Source: Methylomicrobium sp. (lineage in GTDB: Bacteria > Pseudomonadota > Gammaproteobacteria > Methylococcales > Methylomonadaceae). Taken from it: DNA of 64,000 nucleotides. The stretch covers positions 1 to 64,000 of the forward strand of contig JAGXSU010000008.1 in the NCBI GenBank assembly GCA_018333785.1, given 5' to 3'. The notes under the pieces are model-generated. The model saw nothing but the letters and a program-made list of their open reading frames with translations, did not search any database and was not told the origin of the DNA. A program made the translations under genes and the position numbers. Of this stretch, positions 8,168 through 15,444 are shown piece by piece. Positions within the stretch are counted from its first letter, which is position 1, and each line of letters begins with the position of its first letter.

Positions 8168-8380
8168 ATGAACAAATGTGTACTGCTCATGCTGAGCCTG
8201 ACTCTCTTATCGTTATCCGGTTGCGCCGTAGCACCCTGGGAGCGGGGCATTCTTGCCAAGGCACAGATGGCGCTAGAGCCTCATCCGTCCCAAACCGAGT
8301 ATCGCGGACATACTTATGGCAGCCGTGAGGCTGCTAGTGGCAGTAGTTCCGGTGCGGGAGGCGGTTGTGGTTGTTACTAA
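8168..8380 (+). CDS. DUF4266-type small lipoprotein
   Basis: The 70-residue product has a lipoprotein signal (lipobox LSGC, Cys19). The short body begins APWERGILAKAQMA, and the Gly/Ser-rich tail ends GGGCGCY. This is the signature of DUF4266 proteins, which are normally encoded directly before a DUF3570 gene, as here. The C-terminal Cys pair suggests metal or disulfide chemistry at the membrane surface, but no function is established. The upstream intergenic stretch (7900-8167) carries no other gene I can support. Confidence 0.85.
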   Translation: MNKCVLLMLSLTLLSLSGCAVAPWERGILAKAQMALEPHPSQTEYRGHTYGSREAASGSSSGAGGGCGCY

Positions 8381-11282
8381 AACCCGCTTGAATCAAGTTG
8401 TCCGGTCACTGCTACGACCATCTTCTCGAGCCGCCGGTTTATCGGACAGAAATTTTTGTGACGCGTTGGCGTCTCGAAAGATCGATCTGCAATATGCGGT
8501 CGACAGGCCGACTATCAAGCGGGTTAATTCCAAAATAAAAGCACATCGTCCAAGCGCTTCGTCAGGCAGTCTGATCAGTCCCGCACTGCAAGCATTGACT
8601 ACCGCAGCATTAATGCTGCCCGGAGTTATGCCGGTGCAGGCTGCCGATGATGAGGTGACGATACAGTATGGGCATTATGAAGAATCCAGCCGGGATACAT
8701 TTGGACGTGTGCCGATAGGTGAAACTCCTCTTGGCAACACCGTTTTTGGCGAGCAAAAGCTACCCAGTAATTATACGCCTATAACAGTTGATACTATCCA
8801 CGCACAGTTCAAGACCACGATGCTTGATCGCTGGAAATTTACAGCCAATTATACGGAAGACACTTGGTCAGGTGCGACGCCCATTGCGACCGCTCCTGCG
8901 GGTTTTGGTGCTAACTTTGCATTTGAGCGTGATGGAGCGGATCACGTTGATGTTAATTCTGTAGGCCAAACCGTATCAGGTGCGTCTCCGCGACTGAAGG
9001 ATGGCATTTTCCCGGTCTTCGACAGCCAGTTAAATCCGGTTTTTAATGCGGGTGTTAATGATGATACTTTTGAACCTGTTTACCAAAAAGGCTCTCAAAA
9101 ACTGGCACACACAATGACCATGGCTTCTCCCGAAACCCGAAAACAAGGTGATTTCAGTTTGGGTTATGAATGGGACGAAGCGGCTGTCAATGTCGGTGGG
9201 GGTATATCCATAGAGAGTGATTATGAGTCTCGGTTTGTCAATTGGGGCGGGCGGCTGGATTTCAATAATAAATTAACAACGCTAAATTTTAACCAGAGTT
9301 ATACCAATAGCACTATCTCGGCTACGCTGGATCATGATTCTTTACCCTATCTCAGTACGGCCGGTTATGCGCTTAATGGTCGTAGCGACAACGGCTATGT
9401 CGAAGATGTGGGTGGGCCTGTTGTTGACGGGATAGGTGTTAACAAGAAACTCAGAGGGCTACGCGAGGATATTGCCACTAACTTCAGCCTAACTCAGGTG
9501 CTGACTAAAAGTGCTTTGATGGAGGCGGGTGTGGGATACACCCATAGCAGTGGCTTTATGGAAAATCCGTATAAAGCCACCTATGCGTTTTATGTCGATC
9601 CGGATGGCTTTGATGCTGTAAACAATGTATTTACCACTATCAGTACAACTGCATTCAGCGAGGAGCGACCCGACAAGCGGAATCAGATCAATCTCAATCT
9701 GCGCTATGTTCAGTATGTCGAGCCGCTGGATGCGGCGATGAACCTGAAGTACAACTATTTTATCGATGACTGGGGGATCAATGCCCATACCTTCGAAGGC
9801 AAATGGGTGCAGCCATTACCCTGGGGGCTAACCGTCACGCCTACTATTCGTTATTACAGTCAGAGTGCCGCCGATTTTTATCATCCGTTTTTGGCGCTGA
9901 GAGCTGCCGGTGATGGCACTATAAGTAATAGTGTCAACCCGGGCGCAGGTGAGCAAAACGACTATCGCATTTTGAAGCAAAACTATGCGCATTTCTCCAG
10001 CGATCATAGGCTTTCCGCATACGGTGCTTTGAGCGGTGGTGTTGTAGTGAGCAAACAATTTGCGCGTGGTCTGAGCCTGGAAATGGGTTTTGAATATTAT
10101 ACGCATCAAGGTGATTTGCGCCTTGGCGGTGGAGGGGAAGCCGATTTTGCTGATTTTTCGGCCTACTCGGCAAATGCCGCGCTTAAAGTGGACTTGGCTA
10201 CATTAGGTCGCGGCTTAGCCTACGGTAACGATTCTGCTCATCACCACCACCATCATCATCATCACGGCCCGCAACAACCTGCCGGGCTCATGTTCGGGCA
10301 TATGCTGGAAAAAGCCGGCGACTGGATGATCGGTTACAATTATATGTACAGTCGGCAGGCCGGAGACTTGTTAAAAGGTACCCGATCTATCGCCGATAGT
10401 GAGGTCATACTTAACAATACGGCCAATAACCCCAACTGCGCCGATTCTAAATGCTATGTTGCGCCTTCCGATATGACCATGCACATGCACATGTTTATGG
10501 TGATGTATGCACCTACCGACTGGATGAATCTGATGCTGATGCCAACTTTCATGGACATGAGCATGAACATGCGCAGTCTTGAAGGCGCTGATCCCTGTCC
10601 ATCGGGAACGTCAGGCATTGTCGGTGCGGCCTGCCAACATACCAATCATGAACATCAAACCGGCGGCATAGGCGACACCAATATTTCCGCCCAGTTCAAG
10701 CTTTACGGCGATCAAATCAATCATTTACATTTGACCTTAGGCGTATCGGCGCCTACCGGTGATGTAGGCATTAAGCTGAGACCGAATCATGGCTATGAAC
10801 TGGGTTTTATTCATTACGGTATGCAGTTGGGCAGCGGTACCTGGGATTTTACTCCGAGTCTGACTTATACCGGCCATTACGATAATTGGGGGTGGGGCGC
10901 GCAGGTGCAAGGCATCAAGCGTTTGGAGAGCCAAAATGAATCAGGCTATGCGCTGGGCGACATGTTTCAGACCACTGCATGGGGCAGTTACCAGATCCTA
11001 GAGTGGTTGGGAGGAACCGTAAGAGGTATTTACACCAGTCAGGGCGCTTTGCAGAACGAATATAACGGCCACCATGTGCCTGTAGGTACTATGGACGAAC
11101 CTGCTAACCATGGAGGACGTTTTTGGGACATAGGCCTGGGCCTCACCGCGACGATACCCAAAGGCGACCTCGCCGGTAATTCGGTTAGTGTGGAATGGAT
11201 TCAACCGGTACAGGACGATGTTAACGGAATTCAGATAGAACGAGAAGGCGCGCTGGCAGCCAAGTGGAGTTATATGTTTTAG
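8316..11282 (+). CDS. DUF3570 outer-membrane-type protein fused to a His/Met-rich second barrel domain
   Basis: The frame is 988 residues from the first ATG, which overlaps the DUF4266 gene by 65 bp. The first 80 residues look non-native. The signal peptide appears only at about 84-108 (ALQALTTAALMLPG...VQA), so a non-ATG start after 8380 (for example a TTG) is likely. Residues about 109-640 fit the DUF3570 family (beta-rich, probable outer-membrane barrel). A run of nine His follows near 643-651. The region about 655-988 begins HMLEKAGDWMIGYNYMYSR, is very rich in Met and His (MTMHMHMFMVMY, MDMSMNMRS), and resembles MetA/phenol-transporter-like barrels. The His/Met content suggests copper or other metal handling, as inference. 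Partners are DUF4266, TlpA and ApbE. Confidence 0.8.
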   Translation: MAAVRLLVAVVPVREAVVVVTKTRLNQVVRSLLRPSSRAAGLSDRNFCDALASRKIDLQYAVDRPTIKRVNSKIKAHRPSASSGSLISPALQALTTAALMLPGVMPVQAADDEVTIQYGHYEESSRDTFGRVPIGETPLGNTVFGEQKLPSNYTPITVDTIHAQFKTTMLDRWKFTANYTEDTWSGATPIATAPAGFGANFAFERDGADHVDVNSVGQTVSGASPRLKDGIFPVFDSQLNPVFNAGVNDDTFEPVYQKGSQKLAHTMTMASPETRKQGDFSLGYEWDEAAVNVGGGISIESDYESRFVNWGGRLDFNNKLTTLNFNQSYTNSTISATLDHDSLPYLSTAGYALNGRSDNGYVEDVGGPVVDGIGVNKKLRGLREDIATNFSLTQVLTKSALMEAGVGYTHSSGFMENPYKATYAFYVDPDGFDAVNNVFTTISTTAFSEERPDKRNQINLNLRYVQYVEPLDAAMNLKYNYFIDDWGINAHTFEGKWVQPLPWGLTVTPTIRYYSQSAADFYHPFLALRAAGDGTISNSVNPGAGEQNDYRILKQNYAHFSSDHRLSAYGALSGGVVVSKQFARGLSLEMGFEYYTHQGDLRLGGGGEADFADFSAYSANAALKVDLATLGRGLAYGNDSAHHHHHHHHHGPQQPAGLMFGHMLEKAGDWMIGYNYMYSRQAGDLLKGTRSIADSEVILNNTANNPNCADSKCYVAPSDMTMHMHMFMVMYAPTDWMNLMLMPTFMDMSMNMRSLEGADPCPSGTSGIVGAACQHTNHEHQTGGIGDTNISAQFKLYGDQINHLHLTLGVSAPTGDVGIKLRPNHGYELGFIHYGMQLGSGTWDFTPSLTYTGHYDNWGWGAQVQGIKRLESQNESGYALGDMFQTTAWGSYQILEWLGGTVRGIYTSQGALQNEYNGHHVPVGTMDEPANHGGRFWDIGLGLTATIPKGDLAGNSVSVEWIQPVQDDVNGIQIEREGALAAKWSYMF

Positions 11283-11669
11283 CCTTTTACCGATCTAATT
11301 TAATGCTTTGTATACGCATTTATGACCATGCAACATATCACCGATCAAATGGAAAGTTGGGTTAAAACTCGGTTGATTCAGGCTAATATGCTAACGGCAG
11401 CAAATATTTCCGGGACTTGGTTCGCCAGGATCAGGAAAATCGAGGAGCAGAAACCCGACTTGCCGGAAATAATGGTTGACTACAATTTATGCGTGGGAGT
11501 TATCATAGACCCTCAACCGAGGGATAAGCTCGCTCGGAATGTCTCAATGTCATTGATACATTCCGTTCGCGCGGTCACATTTGCGATTTTCTGACGCGCT
11601 TTTTGACCGTTTGCGGTGTAACCTTAAAGGCCGCAAACATGACCTCGCTAAGTCAATCGAATGTTATGC
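11283..11669. other. Intergenic region between DUF3570 gene and convergent PEP-CTERM gene
   Basis: A 90-codon frame (11322-11594, plus) lies here, but it has no recognisable domain, no ribosome site and poor coding character, so I do not call it a gene. GC-rich inverted segments near 11575-11640 (TTTGCGGTG...CCGCAAACA) could help terminate transcription from both sides. Nothing else is visible. Confidence 0.4.
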
Positions 11670-12416
11670 TTACTTGCTTCTGCGAAGACTTGCGCCCAGC
11701 AATCCCAGACCTGACATAAAAAGAAAGAACGATGCTGGCAATGGAACAGGGGTTGCACCGTATTGAAGGTGGTCTACCTCCCAGTTGTTCTTTCCGGGCA
11801 TAGAGATTCGTATCGCGCTGATGCCACTCAGGTTGACTACACCGAAGAACCGGTCCTCACCGGTTGTGCGTGAGATACTGGAATCTCCAAGAGAAAAAGG
11901 CCCGATTTCCCCCAATGAGTTTCCCAATTGGTCAAAGGCTTCGAACAGTGTGTTGTTGATTAGGTCGCTCGCAAAGGGTGTCCCGCCATTGTTTCGCCCA
12001 ACATCAGTCCATACAATTCCAGCATGAGTCGGCAAGGTGCCGCCAAGTGCGGAAGCCGAGAAGTCAAACGTGAAACTGCTGGTGGAGAAATTTGAATACA
12101 AACTTTTTGTCTGGCCGGTTGCAAAGCCATCTACTACACCATCATCTCCGTCCACGGAATCACTAAACGTAGTAGAAATATTTGTAGATGAGAACTCGCG
12201 AACGCTTACGCCCGGAGTATTGAGAATACCGTCTTCGAAGTCCTCAAGATAATAGTAACTGAAGGTTTGTCCAATGAATGGACTATCTGATGAACTCAAA
12301 TACGGTGTTGGTCCCAGGAACGTGGGAGCAGCGAAAACTGAGTAGGATGGTAGAGCAGTCATTAGAACGGCGACTGCGAATTTTCCGATTCCAGTAAAGA
12401 GTTTATTGTTTAACAT
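11670..12416 (-). CDS. Exported VPLPA-CTERM sorting-domain protein
   Basis: The 248-residue protein has a signal peptide (about 1-29, ending VFA). Its beta-rich body contains FYYYLEDFEDGILNTPGV-like and GDDGVVDGFATGQ segments. Its C-terminal tail (224-248) reads VPLPASFFLF, a hydrophobic helix, then LRRSK, the canonical VPLPA-CTERM form. An AGGAG ribosome site lies before the ATG. The body resembles uncharacterised DUF/PEP-CTERM proteins with a late HLQYG segment. The next gene upstream on this strand (13127) encodes another tail-bearing protein. The exosortase must be elsewhere in the genome. Confidence 0.85.
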   Translation of the reverse strand: MLNNKLFTGIGKFAVAVLMTALPSYSVFAAPTFLGPTPYLSSSDSPFIGQTFSYYYLEDFEDGILNTPGVSVREFSSTNISTTFSDSVDGDDGVVDGFATGQTKSLYSNFSTSSFTFDFSASALGGTLPTHAGIVWTDVGRNNGGTPFASDLINNTLFEAFDQLGNSLGEIGPFSLGDSSISRTTGEDRFFGVVNLSGISAIRISMPGKNNWEVDHLQYGATPVPLPASFFLFMSGLGLLGASLRRSK

Positions 12417-12566
12417 TTTTTATCTCCTCTTGATTCTTACGACAGAAAGGCGCCGCCTTCCACGTCCAACAAATTATTCTATAAAACAGGTGCATTTTTC
12501 TTATTTCTTGGATTTAATTGGTCTCGTTTAATGCCGAATTTATTTCACCTCTTGTCATCAAAGCCT

Positions 12567-13127
12567 TCATCGAATACGCCGACGGACTGCCAATGCCATC
12601 AGGCCGCTAATAAACAACCAAGCGGAAGCGGGAAGTGGAACCGGGGCAGCGGAGTAGGTCAGATTGTCAACAATGAAACCATCGGATGATTGGCCGTGGA
12701 ACTGAATTTTGTCGACCAAGCCGGAATAGCCCGATGCCAGCCAATATATATCGGACGGTTGATTGGCAGCGTCGAGCGGGGAGCTATAGACCTTTTGGTC
12801 TTGGAAGAATAGCGAAAAGCTGATTTCGGTGTCAAAGCCCCAATAGTTGTAATACATGCCTTGAAAAATCACCGGACCTTGATCGAAAGTCAACTCGCCA
12901 GCACGGGTATGCAGGCGATTCTCGCCCAATTCCGGGTTATGCGGCTCAAACTCCGAATAACTCGACACCTGACCGGCCATCGATTCCCAACCAGACAAAC
13001 CACCGTAACCGTCGATTAGATCCCAGTTAAAAATGCCTTCGAAATCAACCACGGTCGTTGCGGCATTGGCTACATTGCCGTTGAATATTGCAGCTGTCAA
13101 CAGACCAATCATCACATATTTTTTCAT
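12567..13127 (-). CDS. Exported VPLPA-CTERM sorting-domain protein, small
   Basis: The 186-residue protein has a signal peptide (1-22, ending VANA). Its beta-sandwich-like body contains TTVVDFEGIFNWD near the start and DGFIVDNLTYS near the end, a pattern common in PEP-CTERM proteins of carbohydrate-binding-like fold. The tail (163-186) reads VPLPASAWLF, a hydrophobic helix, then RRRIR. It is separated by 150 bp from the next sorting-domain gene downstream. Its ligand and role are unknown. Confidence 0.85.
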   Translation of the reverse strand: MKKYVMIGLLTAAIFNGNVANAATTVVDFEGIFNWDLIDGYGGLSGWESMAGQVSSYSEFEPHNPELGENRLHTRAGELTFDQGPVIFQGMYYNYWGFDTEISFSLFFQDQKVYSSPLDAANQPSDIYWLASGYSGLVDKIQFHGQSSDGFIVDNLTYSAAPVPLPASAWLFISGLMALAVRRRIR

Positions 13128-13235
13128 TCGCTTTCCTCAAGTTTTGTTAGATACAGGGGGGGCTTAAATCGGTTGGTATTGGCCAGTCGTCGATCCACTG
13201 GTATAAAGCAATCCCATCAGTGTTTTACCGAACAA

Positions 13236-13469
13236 TCAGGGTAAGCTCTGCAAAAAGGGTACCGGTTGCATGGGTGTGACTTCGTCGTAAACCCTCGATT
13301 TGGCGTAACTGGCGTCTCGCAACCAAGTAAGGTTAAGTACATCGACGCAGAGCAAGCCCGCGCCGCAATCGAACATTTGTGCTTGCGCAGCTTCAGCCAT
13401 CAGTTTGCAGCAGGCGGTTAGCGCACACCAGAATGTTTGACGTCTCATAGTTTTTCTCAATAAATGCAT
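13236..13469 (-). pseudogene. Truncated N-terminal remnant of an exported DUF1566/PEP-CTERM-type protein
   Basis: The frame encodes 77 residues: a signal-like start (through AEAAQAQ), then LLCVDVLNLTWLRDASYAKS. That closely resembles the opening of exported proteins that read DxVLNLTWLQDANYA and normally run to a few hundred residues with a C-terminal sorting tail. Here the frame ends soon after this motif, with no downstream continuation recognisable before the 12567-13127 gene. I read it as a truncated gene. A short functional peptide is possible but less likely. Confidence 0.55.
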
Positions 13470-13545
13470 TAACTATATTTTGCTCTAACAAATGAATTTT
13501 CATCTACTGTCAGATCTGACAGTGCAATGTTGTAAAACGACCGAC

Positions 13546-14334
13546 TTAAAATGGGTGAGGATGTATCAAGCCTAAAAGCGTTGCCTTAATCAAGGCATGT
13601 TGCCGGTTTGAAGCGTGCAGCTTTTGCGTAGCGTTATTGAGATGAAAATTGATCGTTCTCTCTGAAAGGTTAAGTAACCGGGAGATTTCCCATGATGTTT
13701 TGCCGTCCGCAGCCCATTTCATGCATTCTTTTTCACGCGCAGTCAGCAGTATTTCCTGATTTAAATCTTCCAGATTTAATACTCGACGCACAGCCTCATG
13801 AATGTAGCCCGCTAAAATTTGTATATAGGGCATGGCATGTTGTGTAATTTCGCGTGAAGTTGTTTCTGGACGGTTCAATGCAAAGCTCAATACACCCATT
13901 TCGCCGTGAGGGCTGTGCATAGGCATGGTAATTCCGGCCTTGAGACCAAACTCGCTCGCTTCGTTCATCATTTGAATACTTCGGGTAGAAGGTATTTTCG
14001 GCAAGTCATGCCACTGGATCGGCGTTACGTATTCAGTGCAATAAGCAATAATGGGATCTATTTCATAATAGGCATTGGTGAAGTAGTGATCTAACCATTG
14101 TTCTGGATAGCCTTTAAGCAAAACAAGTCTCGAGCTTGAGAAATTAGAAGGAATCCTCAACGCGTAAACAAACGTGTCAAAGCCCAGTTGATTCGCATGA
14201 AAACGACAAAGCTCAGTAATTTCCTCGATATTCTTAGCTGTCGAAAAGCGTTGTAATACGACATAAAATTCATCGATACTCAAAAAGAACCTCCAGCATT
14301 GTTGCATTGGGTCATTCAAATGCTCACGAACCAA
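13546..14334 (-). CDS. LuxR-family quorum-sensing regulator (solo)
   Basis: The 262-residue protein has an N-terminal autoinducer-binding domain and a C-terminal LuxR helix-turn-helix (about 195-255: LTAREKECMKWAADGKTSWEI, then SERTINFHLNNATQKL). The six residues that contact acyl-homoserine lactones in TraR can all be placed by spacing: W and Y in QWLDHY, D and P in EIDPI, W in PIQWHD, and G in GLKAGIT. It should therefore still bind an AHL or similar signal. No luxI synthase lies in the window, so it is a solo receptor. It stands next to the PEP-CTERM genes and could regulate them, as inference. The start at 14334 gives a full-length domain. Confidence 0.88.
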   Translation of the reverse strand: MVREHLNDPMQQCWRFFLSIDEFYVVLQRFSTAKNIEEITELCRFHANQLGFDTFVYALRIPSNFSSSRLVLLKGYPEQWLDHYFTNAYYEIDPIIAYCTEYVTPIQWHDLPKIPSTRSIQMMNEASEFGLKAGITMPMHSPHGEMGVLSFALNRPETTSREITQHAMPYIQILAGYIHEAVRRVLNLEDLNQEILLTAREKECMKWAADGKTSWEISRLLNLSERTINFHLNNATQKLHASNRQHALIKATLLGLIHPHPF

Positions 14335-14623
14335 CTTTGTAGCCTTATAGTTGATAAAGCGTGTGTCTGAGTCTTTTCATTCTCTGTAAAAGCCGGTTTC
14401 TGAGGCGAATTTTATAAAATTGTTTGTCACTACTCAGAGTGATTTATTCAAAAAAAATATTGCTTGACACGTATTTTCGCAAATAACCGTAATTTTAAGC
14501 CATTCATCGAAAGGCTTTAGGCTTGCTATTTATAGCCTCTAGCTCGTTCAAGAAAAGCCGGATAGCTTTACAAGCACCCGAGGTTACTTACCTATGTCTT
14601 TCGTGGTGCTTTGAGCGGCTGTT
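14335..14623. other. Intergenic region with a possible promoter and hairpin
   Basis: Plus strand: TTGACA at 14464-14469 and CGTAAT at 14488-14493 (18-bp spacing) resemble a sigma-70 promoter pointing right. About 80 nt further, AAGCACC (14572-14578) pairs with GGTGCTT (14605-14611). No open frame follows, so a small RNA is conceivable but weakly supported. Confidence 0.25.
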
Positions 14624-14706
14624 ACCTGGATTCGCTTACGCCGTCTAACGGCTCCGGCTATCCCTTTCGTAATGACGGCGTTGATTTACTTTCAACTATT
14701 AACACG
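14624..14706. repeat. Dispersed intergenic repeat, copy 2 (partial)
   Basis: ACCTGGATTCGCTTACGCCGT, then ACGGCTCCGGCTATCC and TCGTAATGACGGCGTTGATTTACTTTCAACTA, matches copy 1 and, in inverse orientation, the edge of copy 3 (TAGTTGAAAGTAAATCAAC). Its right edge overlaps the last codons of the neighbouring minus-strand gene, so insertion may have set that protein's C-terminus. Confidence 0.65.
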
Positions 14707-15258
14707 AACAGAGCCTTTTTTTTGAGGGTGCTCATAGAGGTTATCAAACAGTCGGATTACTACAAAAATCATCGCCTGAGTCATTTGAATCGCCGGCACT
14801 CTGGCGGTATTTTCCGAAGCAAAATCATCAATTGCGTCATTCATGAAATTCACGAGGCCGGTTTGCGGCTTATCCTCTTGCATTCTATGCACAAATCGGT
14901 CTTTAAGCTTGGCACTGATTTTTTCATCCATATCCCGCCCTTTGATCAGTGCTTGTAACTCCGTATCCAAAAGCACGGCTTGTTTTTCCAGCCAGTCAAC
15001 ATCAACTTCATGTTGTGGGGGCAGGGGACCAAACGCTTTTTGAAAGACGCAGAACACATCAAAACATAAATCCATAAAAAAGTAGGACATCTCTTGATTG
15101 TGTTCGGCAATGATGTTTGGAAAAACGCCGAAGAGGGTTTGGACCAGCGCCGGTTGATCGCTTTCAAATTGTTCCATCATTTTACGGCCAGTATCTTCGT
15201 CAATGCTTCTGGCGTATTCTAGGGCTTGATATAGCTCGCGGTCAGTGAGTTCTTTCAT
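14692..15258 (-). CDS. Conserved-looking hypothetical protein next to SNF2 helicase
   Basis: The 188-residue, largely alpha-helical, acidic cytoplasmic protein has no signal peptide and no motif I recognise. Notable segments are LTDRELYQALEYARSIDEDTG at the start, a Cys/Phe-rich helix (FFMDLCFDVFCVF, about 59-72) and a charged middle (KGRDMDEKISAKLKDRF). It is divergent from the SNF2-family gene, whose start is about 190 bp away, and the two could share regulation. Its last few codons fall in the dispersed repeat. The function is unknown. Confidence 0.6.
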   Translation of the reverse strand: MKELTDRELYQALEYARSIDEDTGRKMMEQFESDQPALVQTLFGVFPNIIAEHNQEMSYFFMDLCFDVFCVFQKAFGPLPPQHEVDVDWLEKQAVLLDTELQALIKGRDMDEKISAKLKDRFVHRMQEDKPQTGLVNFMNDAIDDFASENTARVPAIQMTQAMIFVVIRLFDNLYEHPQKKGSVRVNS

Positions 15259-15444
15259 GTGTTTATCGGTGTATGAGTCGCAAAAAAGGGCTCATTATGC
15301 GGATATAGGCGATCAATGCAAACGCCAACTTCGAGTAATCAGAAAGCATTTTAACTAAAGCAAATTGTAAATCCGGATTAGAGATACTGTTATGTATAAT
15401 AAGACGGTTAACTGCAAAGTACCTTTTTTCAATTTTAATTGCTC

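Noticed and set aside
11322-11594. 90-codon open frame after the DUF3570 gene
   Set aside because: It has no domain, no ribosome site and an atypical composition; treated as chance.
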